DNA from: CAIYTF01 sp963664845
GTDB taxonomy: Bacteria; Bacteroidota; Ignavibacteria; Ignavibacteriales; Ignavibacteriaceae
NCBI GenBank assembly: GCA_963664845.1
Contig: OY761615.1
Coordinates: 682,001 to 746,000, forward strand
DNA: 64,000 bases
Reading direction: 5' to 3'
A program made the translations under genes and the position numbers. This document shows positions 36,954-44,765 of the stretch, in pieces. Position 1 is the first letter of the stretch; each line of letters begins with the position of its first letter. The notes beneath the pieces were generated by a model. The model saw only the letters and a list, made by a program, of their open reading frames with translations, had not been told where the DNA came from and searched no databases.

Positions 36954-36964
36954 TTACGCAATTA

Positions 36965-37081
36965 AAGTATGCGTTAAAGCAAATATCCGAAGATCTTGGA
37001 ATTGTGCATGAATTTCCCATGCAATTCTTTCTAAAGCAAGCTGAAAGCATTAAAAAATTTAAGCTCAATGGAGGATATTGA
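36965..37081 (+). pseudogene. remnant: end of a second transglutaminase-like gene
   Basis: A frame open from about 36954 encodes YALKQISEDLGIVHEFPMQF and then FLKQAESIKKFKLNGGY before stop at 37079-37081, matching the C-terminus of the 34342 gene nearly residue for residue. There is no start codon in place, so it is a duplicated gene end, not a gene. Confidence 0.75.
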
Positions 37082-37275
37082 CATGAAAAGGATCTCATTA
37101 CTGTTTTTGCTCTTGTTCGCGCTATCATCGCAATCAATTTTTGTCGGCAGGTATTATGACTCAGCAACTGGACGCTGGCTCACTGTTGACCCGAAAGCAG
37201 GCAAATATCCAGGTTATAGTCCTTATAATTATTGTATGAACAATCCAATTAAAAATATTGATCCCGATGGAAAAA
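36987..37275. repeat. direct repeat A, copy 2
   Basis: Second copy of the 35501-35789 segment. It carries the same junction (gene end, GGAGG leader, signal peptide, Rhs core) but the downstream tip differs. Confidence 0.75.
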
Positions 37276-37688
37276 GGTTGGAGTTCCCGTATATGTTAGA
37301 GTTGAAACAGAAGGACTAGGACATGCCTATGTGCTCTGTGTTGATGATAATTCCAAAATGGCTACAGTTTGGAGTTATGGTAGATACGATGGAGCAAGCT
37401 CTTCAGGTGGTACACTTAATCCAGTTGGGCCAGGAGTCTTTAGGCAAATGGAAGGACTTCAAGCACTACAATTTGTTAAGGCTGAGACTAATGTTGGCGG
37501 AACTCTTTATGAAATACCTAATGCCTCTGCGGAAAAAGCAAATTCGTATTTTCAAGGAATTTATGATAATTCAACACAATCTTCCACACGACATCCATCT
37601 GATGGTAAGGTTATTGATACTTATACTGTACCAACTAATACATGCGTAACGAAGACTGAAAACGGAGTTGCAAAGGGAGTGTAACATA
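37083..37688 (+). pseudogene. second Rhs-tip gene, frameshifted and probably interrupted by an IS element
   Basis: ATG at 37083 gives the same signal peptide and Rhs core (RYYDSATGRWLTVDPKAG, then YNYCMNNPIKNIDPDGK), but the frame ends at 37319. Reading one base back at the A run 37271-37275 (five As) gives a continuous frame KKVGVPVYVRVETEGLGHA and on through YVLCVDDNSK to 37684 (TENGVAKGV). Just after that an IS256-type element begins. The tip after the core differs from the M23 tip of the first gene: no zinc motif, instead GHAYVLCVDD and WSYGRYDGA, so a different effector domain. The shift could be a real mutation, a sequencing error or programmed slippage at gga-aaa-agg. Confidence 0.7.
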
Positions 37689-37704
37689 GATTGTGTAAAT
37701 GGTT

Positions 37705-37780
37705 AGTCCGCGGGTACTGCGGAACGGAACGATGCCGGAGCGTAGCGAAGGCGAGTGAAGTGCAGCAGTACCCGCGGACT
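37705..37780. repeat. 16-bp perfect palindrome with 44-nt loop inside the IS
   Basis: Arms agtccgcgggtactgc (37705-37720) and gcagtacccgcggact (37765-37780) are perfect complements; GC-rich and unlike the AT-rich surroundings. It lies between the IS left end and the transposase start and may be a nested element or regulatory stem. Confidence 0.7.
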
Positions 37781-37853
37781 CGAAAAAATTCGGCCTTGGA
37801 TTTTGGGCCATTTTAATTCATTTTACCATTTAATAATTCTGGAGTATCACCCT

Positions 37854-39086
37854 ATGGAAAACCTCGACGAACTGTTCGAGCAGTTCAAAAAAGACCTCGG
37901 AAAAGCAAAAACCTACAACGACCTTATGGGCAAAGACGGCGCTATAAAAAAGCTCATGAAGGCCTCTATCGAGTCCATGCTGGAAGCTGAAATGACGGAA
38001 CATCTCGGCTACGAAAAACACTCACCAGCCGGCAATAAATCCGGTAACAGCCGGAATGGAAAATTCCCGAAGACCGTTACTGCCGATAACGGGCCCATTG
38101 ATCTTGAAATTCCCCGGGACCGTAATGGTGAATTTGATCCTATTGTTGTTAAAAAACATGAGAGCAGATTAGGAAAAATCGAAGACCAAATCATTTCCAT
38201 GTATGCCAGAGGCATGACTACCCGGGATATTCAGGCCCAGATTGAAGACATCTATGGTGCCGATATAAGTCCGACTCTGGTTTCTCATATTACCGATAAA
38301 ATTTATGGGCTGGCGAATGAATGGCAGAACCGTCCGCTGGAGGCTGTTTATCCTGTTGTCTTTTTTGATGCTATTCACTACAAGGTACGAGATGAAACTA
38401 CCAAAAGAGTGGCTTCTAAAGCGGCTTATACGTGTCTGGGCCTGAATATTGAGGGAAGAAAAGACTTGCTTGGGTTATGGGTCGGCGAGGCCGAAGGAGC
38501 GGCATTCTGGCTCCTGGTAATGACCGAGTTGAAGAACCGTGGTATTAAGGAAATCTGTATAGCCTGTGTTGACGGATTAAAAGGCTTACCCAATACGATA
38601 AACACCGTATTCCCGAATACCGAGATACAGCTTTGCATCGTTCACCAGATCAGAAATTCCATGAAGTACGTGGGCTCTAAAGACCAGAAGGCATTTGCAC
38701 GTGATCTGAAAACGGTGTATTCGGCTGCCACGGAAGAACTTGCTTTGCAGAACCTGCAGAGCGTTGAAGATGCTTGGGGTAAAAAATATATACTGGCCTT
38801 AAAATCATGGCGGTCAAACTGGGACAACCTTGCAGTTTTCTTCAAGTATCCCCAGGAAATCAGAACCATGATTTATACCACGAATGCAGTCGAAGCATTG
38901 CATCGACAGTTCAGAAAAGTTACCAAGGCGAAAACGCTTTTCCCCAATGATGATTCATTGAAAAAAATGTTGTACTTGGCTTATCGGGATATTGCTAAAA
39001 AATGGAACTTGCCAGTGAGAAACTGGTCTATTGTTATTGGACATTTTTCTATTATGTTTGCTGAACAAATAGCAGGCTATTTGTAA
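37854..39086 (+). CDS. IS256-family (mutator-type) transposase
   Basis: 410 residues. IS256 features: the N-terminal LMGKDGAIKKLMKASIESML, EHLGYEKHSPAGNKSGNSRN, then the DDE core with D in FFDAIHYKV (about residue 168), D in ACVDGLKGLPNTI and the final E in TTNAVEALHRQFRK (about 345). All three parts are complete and the frame is intact, so the element may still move. GGAG lies 9 bases before the ATG; the frame can be read from 37755 but without a signal. Confidence 0.92.
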   Translation: MENLDELFEQFKKDLGKAKTYNDLMGKDGAIKKLMKASIESMLEAEMTEHLGYEKHSPAGNKSGNSRNGKFPKTVTADNGPIDLEIPRDRNGEFDPIVVKKHESRLGKIEDQIISMYARGMTTRDIQAQIEDIYGADISPTLVSHITDKIYGLANEWQNRPLEAVYPVVFFDAIHYKVRDETTKRVASKAAYTCLGLNIEGRKDLLGLWVGEAEGAAFWLLVMTELKNRGIKEICIACVDGLKGLPNTINTVFPNTEIQLCIVHQIRNSMKYVGSKDQKAFARDLKTVYSAATEELALQNLQSVEDAWGKKYILALKSWRSNWDNLAVFFKYPQEIRTMIYTTNAVEALHRQFRKVTKAKTLFPNDDSLKKMLYLAYRDIAKKWNLPVRNWSIVIGHFSIMFAEQIAGYL

Positions 39087-39111
39087 AGCTTTACTTGCCA
39101 TTTACACAATC

Positions 39112-39308
39112 GTATTTACAGACTCGTTGCAAATGGAGGAGGGTCAGTTCCTCAGACAACATATGCTATACCAAATTCAGGTGGAGTTTCCATATCTGTA
39201 CCACCACAAACACCAGCTCAATTAAAAGACGCATTATCAGGTACTCCTCCAGTAACGACTCAGCAATTAAATAATGCATTGGATCCAACTAAACCTAAAG
39301 TTCAATAG
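39112..39308 (+). pseudogene. orphan tail of the interrupted tip gene
   Basis: Immediately after the IS right end, a frame reads YRLVANGGGSVPQTTYAIPN and then SGGVSISVPPQTPAQLKDAL to a stop at 39306. It has no start codon. Its IPNSGGVSISVPPQTP-type end resembles the end of the 40333 protein (IPNAAGGVTVSTPPTIPQGL), so the two probably come from the same kind of cassette. Together with the left part (37083-37684) it looks like one gene cut by the IS; a stop codon exists at the left junction, so the join is not proven. Confidence 0.6.
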
Positions 39309-39312
39309 AGCC

Positions 39313-39615
39313 ATGAAAATAAATTTATTACGTAAGATATTCATAATTGGCATTATTATATTTATTCTATGCCAAATATTGATTCGTTTTAATACTTCCC
39401 TTTTAATGCACGATCTTAATGAGTCAATGCGAACTACTTCGCAGCAATTACCATACGTACAGTCTCTTATGGAAACAGCTAAAGATTATGGTGAGTATAA
39501 ATATGCTTATGAAAGTTCTATTTATTATATGATAGGCGCAGCCATAGTATTGGCTCTTTTCGTTATCTGCACTTCCAAGGGGAAAAAAGAACTAGAAAAC
39601 TCTAATGTGTCATAG
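39313..39615 (+). CDS. small two-helix membrane protein, paralogue 1
   Basis: 100 residues. Two hydrophobic helices (IFIIGIIIFILCQILI and YYMIGAAIVLALFVICTS) flank a short periplasmic loop with 'ETAKDYGEYKYAYESS'. Two close paralogues follow at 40860 and 41275, all beginning K-x-x-x-L-R and ending in VICTxK. It follows the orphan tip end by 4 bases, so the helices would sit in the inner membrane next to a secreted effector: a candidate immunity protein. Confidence 0.65.
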   Translation: MKINLLRKIFIIGIIIFILCQILIRFNTSLLMHDLNESMRTTSQQLPYVQSLMETAKDYGEYKYAYESSIYYMIGAAIVLALFVICTSKGKKELENSNVS

Positions 39616-39787
39616 TTGTCCAATTATTTCTTAATGAATATTTTTACTCGGACTATTGATATTTCTCTAATAATTCGGAGCATTTTCAAGTCTTTTCATG
39701 TTGATGAGCTAAACATAATCGTGCCTTTTAGCTTCCAGTCAATATTTTCCGATTGTTGCCGCAAAACGAACAGAAATAGGATAATAA

Positions 39788-40327
39788 ATGATATTCGTAA
39801 CTTCTAATATCTATAATAAATTAGTATCTTATTTCCCTAATAAAAGAATTTTTTCCGTTATTGTGTTCCTTTTATTTTGTGGATTTATATATTTATTATT
39901 TATAATTCTTCATAAAAGTGCGGAAAAAGGCTCAGATTTTTCTTCGCTGCGTAATAAATTATCAATAACAATTCTTGATTCTTGTTCGGTTGGCTTAGAG
40001 AGATATTTTTCTTTTTACAAACACTATCCTCAATGTTCTGACAAATATTTTTATGATTCAATTAAAAACTGTGTTTCTATCCCTAAAGTATATATTTATT
40101 CGGATTCGCTGTATAAAGGTAAGTTTACCCGCAACGGTTATATAGTTTCTGATACTCAGTTGCAAAATATGTCGCATACTTTTATTGGGATCGGATCTGC
40201 TCAACAGTATATTAATTACAAATCGATTTCGGGTGATTCTTGTGTTTTATACAGCGTAGGAGAGAACTGTCTAGATGAGAATGGAGGCGGAGATGATGTC
40301 GCATATCATAAAAATATTCCCAGGTAA
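39788..40327 (+). CDS. membrane-anchored protein with a pseudopilin-like end
   Basis: 179 residues. One N-terminal membrane helix (VIVFLLFCGFIYLLFIILHK) and a periplasmic part ending in YSVGENCLDENGGGDDVAYH; this acidic end resembles the calcium-binding loop at the C-terminus of type II secretion pseudopilins (GspG-like), but the rest does not match. No cleavage motif is seen. It overlaps the end of a 63-codon frame at 39616-39807 that I do not support. It is 5 bases before the 40333 gene, so the two are linked. Confidence 0.5.
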   Translation: MIFVTSNIYNKLVSYFPNKRIFSVIVFLLFCGFIYLLFIILHKSAEKGSDFSSLRNKLSITILDSCSVGLERYFSFYKHYPQCSDKYFYDSIKNCVSIPKVYIYSDSLYKGKFTRNGYIVSDTQLQNMSHTFIGIGSAQQYINYKSISGDSCVLYSVGENCLDENGGGDDVAYHKNIPR

Positions 40328-40332
40328 TATTA

Positions 40333-40860
40333 ATGTTAAGAACGGATAAATTCTTTAGGTTAATTTACCGGGTTTCTCGCCTGTTCACGCAGATAACTGG
40401 AAGTCTTCTATTATTGGGAATTTTATGGTTTAGTGTCGATCCTCCGAATTTAGAAATCCCAAGCCCTATCCGGATGCCGTTTTTTTATTTACCCATATTG
40501 GGGGTTGCGATATTTTTTTTGCTTCCATATAAACTAGGCTTCGGTAAAAGGTTTTTTTTGATAAGGCTTAGTTCAAGTATTGCAATTTCCTTTTGTCTGA
40601 TGTATATGGCAATCGTGATGGCGTTGCCATTCTTAAATAAGCCATTTGAATTAATACTTCCACTTATTTATATTTTTTTAGCCTTTACTTCTCCTGTCAG
40701 TTTATATTCATTTATGAAACTAAGAGGTACTTTACTCAATGTTACAACAGTTATTCCTAATGCTGCTGGTGGTGTTACTGTAAGCACTCCGCCTACAATA
40801 CCGCAAGGATTGGAAGATGCTTTAAATATTGTAAGCGACCCAAAGAGGAAAATTCAATAA
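40333..40860 (+). CDS. membrane protein with an Rhs-tip-type tail
   Basis: 175 residues. Four hydrophobic segments in the first 130 residues, then KLRGTLLNVTTVIPNAAGGV and a Pro-rich tail. The tail resembles the orphan tip end after the IS, so this gene seems to carry the same cassette end behind membrane helices. It shares one base with the next small membrane gene (TAATG), so the pair is translationally coupled. Confidence 0.5.
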   Translation: MLRTDKFFRLIYRVSRLFTQITGSLLLLGILWFSVDPPNLEIPSPIRMPFFYLPILGVAIFFLLPYKLGFGKRFFLIRLSSSIAISFCLMYMAIVMALPFLNKPFELILPLIYIFLAFTSPVSLYSFMKLRGTLLNVTTVIPNAAGGVTVSTPPTIPQGLEDALNIVSDPKRKIQ

Positions 40861-41171
40861 TGAAAAGATCAATTTTACGAACGATTTTTATTGTTGGGAT
40901 GGTATTATTTATTTTGTCCCAAATATTGCTTCGTTATAATACATCTCTTTTAATGACTGACCTCAATGATGGAATATTTTTTACCTCTCAACGGCTTCCA
41001 CAGTCCAAAGATGTGCAGATTCTAACTGAAACAGCCAAAGAGTACGGCGAATATAAACATGCTCATGAAAGTTCTATTTATTATATGTTAGGCGCAGCCT
41101 TAGTATTGGCTTGTTTTGTTATCTGCACTCCCAAGGTAAAGAAAGAACAAGATAATTCTAATGTGCCATAA
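40860..41171 (+). CDS. small two-helix membrane protein, paralogue 2
   Basis: 103 residues; MKRSILRTIFIVGMVLFILS, then NTSLLMTDLNDGIFFTSQRL and YYMLGAALVLACFVICTPK. Clearly paralogous to 39313 and 41275. It starts inside the stop of the preceding gene. Confidence 0.65.
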   Translation: MKRSILRTIFIVGMVLFILSQILLRYNTSLLMTDLNDGIFFTSQRLPQSKDVQILTETAKEYGEYKHAHESSIYYMLGAALVLACFVICTPKVKKEQDNSNVP

Positions 41172-41274
41172 TAGTCTTGTTCTATTGTAATTAAAATTTT
41201 GGAGTGGACTACCGACATTATTTCAATTATTATGCGGAGCATTTCAAAGTTCTCTCAAAAAAGAATATTCAATA

Positions 41275-41586
41275 ATGAAAAAATCAAAGTTAAGAGTGAT
41301 ATTTATAGTTGGGATGGTAGTATTTATTTTGTGCCAAATATTGATTCGTTTTAATACTTCCCTTTTAATGCGTGATCTTGATAAATCTATGTGGTCTACT
41401 TCTCTACGTTTACCAGCATCTAAAAAAGTGCAAATTCTAACTGAAACCGCAAAAGAATACGGCGAATATAAACATGCTTATGAAAGTTCTATTTACTATA
41501 TGATAGGCGCAGCCATAGTATTGACTCTTTTCGTTATCTGCACTTCCAAGGGCAAAGGAGAACAAGAAAATTCTAATGTGTCATAG
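41275..41586 (+). CDS. small two-helix membrane protein, paralogue 3
   Basis: 103 residues; the C-terminal half (KEYGEYKHAYESSIYYMIGA) is almost the same as in paralogue 1. A 100-base gap separates it from paralogue 2, with a short AT-rich stretch but no tip gene in front, so it may be an extra immunity-type copy left without its partner. Confidence 0.65.
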   Translation: MKKSKLRVIFIVGMVVFILCQILIRFNTSLLMRDLDKSMWSTSLRLPASKKVQILTETAKEYGEYKHAYESSIYYMIGAAIVLTLFVICTSKGKGEQENSNVS

Positions 41587-41754
41587 TAATATTTGAATAT
41601 ATATACTCAAGAGGTTTTAACTCAAGAAGTGCCAAATCAGTTTTCAATTTCATATATATTCTTTAGATTTTATTAAATACAAAGCATTTTGAATAACATT
41701 ATCCATTATTATTTAATGTTATCAATCTTCCCAGAAACAACGTTGTTCAGTATG

Positions 41755-42069
41755 TCAGTCGCGGAAATAATTCATCTTTAAGGTTTTCCTGGCAACAATT
41801 CTTAAGATTTCTTGTTCGATCAATTCACTGGTTAGGTTTTCAATTGAAAATAGTTGCCAAATTTGTTTTAATATCGTTTCGGTAACATACCTAGATATAC
41901 TATCATTATATTTTTCGTATACATGATCAATGAAGTCAATAATTATTGGTATTTGTTGAGAATAATCTTTATTCAGAAGCAAAGTGTTTGATATAATCTC
42001 AACGATTTTATGATAGTGGCTTTTATCCCCAATTATTTTCGCTTTTGAACTAAGATTTCCAAATAACAT
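41755..42069 (-). CDS. hypothetical 104-residue helical protein
   Basis: No signal peptide or membrane segment; an almost entirely helical protein (KIVEIISNTLLLNKDYSQQI, then ETILKQIWQLFSIENLTSEL). No family recognised. The start at 42069 has no clear leader; the region is decayed, so this could be the tail of a broken gene. Confidence 0.35.
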   Translation of the reverse strand: MLFGNLSSKAKIIGDKSHYHKIVEIISNTLLLNKDYSQQIPIIIDFIDHVYEKYNDSISRYVTETILKQIWQLFSIENLTSELIEQEILRIVARKTLKMNYFRD

Positions 42070-42095
42070 TTTCAAAATATCTAAATTGTAACAAT

Positions 42096-42332
42096 ATGAA
42101 TATCCAGTTCTCGATAAGGCCGCTTACAGAACGCGCCACCTTAAAAAAAGTAGCCGCCTATGAACGTGGTATGGTAACCGGCAGCCCGGAAGTTGAGTGC
42201 AGATGAAATCCCGTTGGATAGCTGCTGGTATTCTCCCTCAAGCAGCATGGCTGGAAGGACCGCCAGGAAGTCGAAAATGTGGTAATTGATAAGAAAAAGG
42301 CAAAGAAAGAATTAGAAAAACTTTTTGAATGA
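42096..42332 (+). pseudogene. decayed gene remnant
   Basis: A 36-codon frame from the ATG at 42096 (NIQFSIRPLTERATLKKVAA) is stopped at 42204. Another frame downstream reads LKQHGWKDRQEVENVVIDKK and then KAKKELEKLFE up to a stop at 42330. The two pieces look like beginning and end of one gene with deletions. The sequence is too short to name. Confidence 0.4.
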
Positions 42333-42349
42333 TGAATTATTACTTTTTG

Positions 42350-43108
42350 TTATGAAGCAGTACTTTCTTTTTTCTTTGGCTTACCATTGAATGCTAAGTC
42401 CGCGTCAATTAGCGCAATTATGTCTGTAATCGAGGAATTTAAATTGTCTGCTTCGTCTATGAGGATATTAAAATATCCTAAGATCGAAAATCCAAAATCA
42501 TTTTTCCCACCCGGGGAATTTTTCTGCAAATTTTTAACAAATTCTTGCATAAAATCAAATTTCATATCAGAGTTTATTGTCTCGCATATATTGATATATG
42601 TGATTAATCTAAGCAATACATGTGTATTAAATATTTCTGTATCTATTATTTTATTTCGTAACACTTTAAGCAACTCACTATTCAAACTGCGTGGAGCTTT
42701 TGATACCATAAATTCTTTGGCTTCCACACTTACTTTACTAATATATTTTAATGATTCAATGAGCTTCGGAATAATTTCTGCTTGATTAAGTAGTTCTGTC
42801 TTTATTGCAAAGAGGTATCCGCAATAAATTTCCTTTTCTTGTCTTTTCTGTGTTTTTTTAGCGGAACGGGCAGTTAAATGAACACTCAAAATTGCTATTA
42901 AAGAGGCAATTGCTCCCGAAAATATTGAACCCTCATTCCGTCTAAGCCAAGTGGATTCTGGAACGCTCACAATTTTTGTAACTGCGGTATCATAATTGTG
43001 TTGGGTGTCTCTTTTTTGATTTTCCGCCGAATCAAGAGAATCAGCATAATTTATAAAACTGCAACTAATCAAATAAAAGAAAACCATTGTTATTATTTTC
43101 TTATTCAT
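42350..43108 (-). CDS. hypothetical membrane protein with signal segment
   Basis: About 252 residues. An N-terminal signal segment (KIITMVFFYLISCSFINYA), a polar linker, a second helix (IFSGAIASLIAILSVHL) and then a long helical cytoplasmic domain (ELLNQAEIIPKLIESLKYIS). Layout resembles membrane proteins with a helical C-terminal domain in defence islands, but nothing is named. AAAGGACATTTT precedes the ATG at 43108. Confidence 0.55.
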   Translation of the reverse strand: MNKKIITMVFFYLISCSFINYADSLDSAENQKRDTQHNYDTAVTKIVSVPESTWLRRNEGSIFSGAIASLIAILSVHLTARSAKKTQKRQEKEIYCGYLFAIKTELLNQAEIIPKLIESLKYISKVSVEAKEFMVSKAPRSLNSELLKVLRNKIIDTEIFNTHVLLRLITYINICETINSDMKFDFMQEFVKNLQKNSPGGKNDFGFSILGYFNILIDEADNLNSSITDIIALIDADLAFNGKPKKKESTAS

Positions 43109-43194
43109 AAAATGTCCTTTCAAGTTATTATGCTTTAGTGAAATATTTAAAAGCGTTTCTATAAATCAACTATAGTGCATTCCGATATATTTAA

Positions 43195-43707
43195 CTATGA
43201 ATTACTTTTCTCAAAATTCCTTACTTCTCTAAAAAGTGCATCTTTTACAATAAATTCAAAATATTTAGTTCTAATTATTTCTAATGAATTTTCATAACTA
43301 ATCTTAAAATGAAGTATTTCTGGTCTTGGATTAGGTATTTGCGGGATTATTATTTTCCCAGTTTCTTCATTTTTTAACGAACGACTGGGTTGTATACTTA
43401 TTGAGTATTTTTCAAACGGTGAAATTGATAAGTTTTTTATTGAAGCTCCTTTATTAATGAAATGGCTTGTTCTTTCACTCGGCTGTCCGAATGTAAAACT
43501 GAAATCTGGATCACTCAATGTTAATTCTTTAGTTAATTGCAATTCTTCTTGTTTTTGCTGCCGGATATATTGTTCTTTTAGTATTGTGTTTTGATAAGTA
43601 GTCTCCTTTCTGATCTTTTGTGTTTCCATCGTATACCAAAATACAGCAAACCCAGTTAAAAATAATATTATTGTTTGGACAAGTGTTAATATTTCTATTG
43701 TTGTCAT
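43195..43707 (-). CDS. hypothetical single-pass membrane protein
   Basis: About 170 residues. An N-terminal helix (ILTLVQTIILFLTGFAVFWY) is followed by a coiled Lys/Glu/Gln region and a beta-rich C-terminal domain. No family recognised. GGAG lies 9 bases before the ATG at 43707; an ATG 15 bases upstream is also possible. It lies next to two other accessory genes on the minus strand. Confidence 0.5.
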   Translation of the reverse strand: MTTIEILTLVQTIILFLTGFAVFWYTMETQKIRKETTYQNTILKEQYIRQQKQEELQLTKELTLSDPDFSFTFGQPSERTSHFINKGASIKNLSISPFEKYSISIQPSRSLKNEETGKIIIPQIPNPRPEILHFKISYENSLEIIRTKYFEFIVKDALFREVRNFEKSNS

Positions 43708-43817
43708 TTCATTTTGCTCCATTATCAGACATTATGTTCTAGTTTTTGAAACTCTTAAAATTCGTAATGCCGAAAACATTCAATATTTTTCGTTAGTTAT
43801 TCTGCATTTGTTTTTCG

Positions 43818-44519
43818 TTAAAATCTATATTTATCTTTCAAGTAATGTGCGACATGCTCCAATTCAGGATAGACTTTGTCTTTAGAAATTCCCATAAACT
43901 CTAATTCTTGTATTATTTTCTTTTTCCTCTTTCCATTTATTTCAAAAATTGCCACCACCCAATCTTTATCCATTTCTGGACATTTTATTTTATGCTGATC
44001 CATTCCGAATAATAGAAAAGCGCCATCTTGCCTTATTATTTGCCGGTTTTTCATTAATGGCCTCACGCAAAGAATTTTTGAAAGATCGTCAATGTTTATT
44101 TTAGGAATAAAATAGGGTTTTTCATTTTGGATCTCATGTAAAAGCCTTAATAAAACCTGATCTTCATTAAGTACTTCGGTAATCGCGCTCTTAATTTTGT
44201 TTTTATTGCGGGTTGATAATTTATCGAAATTTATTTTGCTTTCATCATTTTTGAAAATACTTCTAATTATCCCGGCAATATTTACATCAGTGAATCTAAT
44301 ATCGCTTAATTGGGAAAACTTAATATTTGCTTTCTCATCGACCTTGATTATGGTTAAAATTTTATTTATTCTATCAAGTAATCGCTGTTTATATTCTGAA
44401 TCCTTGAATATTTGTAATTCAGATAAATTTAAAGCATCCGGCCCTTTGCTAGGACGTCGCGAAATATTCGCAATTATACTTACGGTATCACTATCATAAT
44501 ATTTAATATTTGTGAGCAT
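43818..44519 (-). CDS. protein with an FRG-like C-terminal domain
   Basis: About 233 residues. The C-terminal half carries the FRG-domain pattern: NRQIIRQDGAFLLFGMDQHK followed by KKKIIQELEFMGISKDKVYP, where 'R-x-x-R-Q-x-G-A-F' and the 'eL-GI-..-vyPeL' end are typical. The N-terminal half is unlike FRG proteins, which usually begin with F-R-G, so it may be a shortened or hybrid form. FRG proteins are common in defence islands; the biochemical role is unknown. Confidence 0.5.
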   Translation of the reverse strand: MLTNIKYYDSDTVSIIANISRRPSKGPDALNLSELQIFKDSEYKQRLLDRINKILTIIKVDEKANIKFSQLSDIRFTDVNIAGIIRSIFKNDESKINFDKLSTRNKNKIKSAITEVLNEDQVLLRLLHEIQNEKPYFIPKINIDDLSKILCVRPLMKNRQIIRQDGAFLLFGMDQHKIKCPEMDKDWVVAIFEINGKRKKKIIQELEFMGISKDKVYPELEHVAHYLKDKYRF

Positions 44520-44602
44520 CAAAACATTTTCTCCTGTTTATACCCCTGCGGGGGTTGCTCTACCACCACTTCTTTTTTCTTCCCCACATATTTCTTTTTC
44601 TC

Positions 44603-44752
44603 CTACAACCCGGCAGCAACCTCCTCTTCATGAATTTTGTGGTTTAGCTCCAGTAGCCGCCGGAGAACCTCTTTTCTGGCCTCAGGAGTGATTGTATATC
44701 GTACCAAATTATTTTGGATGAATAATTCACTAATAGGCTTCTGAATAAGCAT
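44603..44752 (-). CDS. 49-residue tail of an Eco57I/PglX-like DNA methyltransferase
   Basis: The frame from the ATG at 44752 encodes LIQKPISELFIQNNLVRYTI and then TPEARKEVLRRLLELNHKIH, ending EEEVAAGL. The ending 'EVLRRLLELNHKxxEEEVAAGL' is the usual C-terminus of large Eco57I/PglX-type methyltransferases. The rest of that gene is absent, so it is either a stranded gene end or a small frame kept by chance. It stands between the FRG-like gene and the glycosylase-like gene on the same strand. Confidence 0.45.
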   Translation of the reverse strand: MLIQKPISELFIQNNLVRYTITPEARKEVLRRLLELNHKIHEEEVAAGL

Positions 44753-44765
44753 AATAAATTATTTC

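Larger units (their letters stand above)
37689..39111 (+). mobile_element. IS256-family insertion sequence
   Basis: About 1423 bp, bounded by 14-bp perfect terminal inverted repeats (gattgtgtaaatgg at 37689-37702 and its complement at 39098-39111). It contains one complete transposase. Eight-base target duplications expected for this family are not seen (gtaacata on the left, gtatttac on the right), so either one flank has changed or the flanks did not meet directly. The left end also holds a large palindrome. Confidence 0.85.

Noticed and set aside
37681..39119. 8-bp target duplications around the IS
   Set aside because: The flanking octamers gtaacata and gtatttac share only three positions, so none is called.
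39616..39807. 63-codon frame before the 39788 gene
   Set aside because: No start signal, no family, and it overlaps the well-formed membrane protein start.
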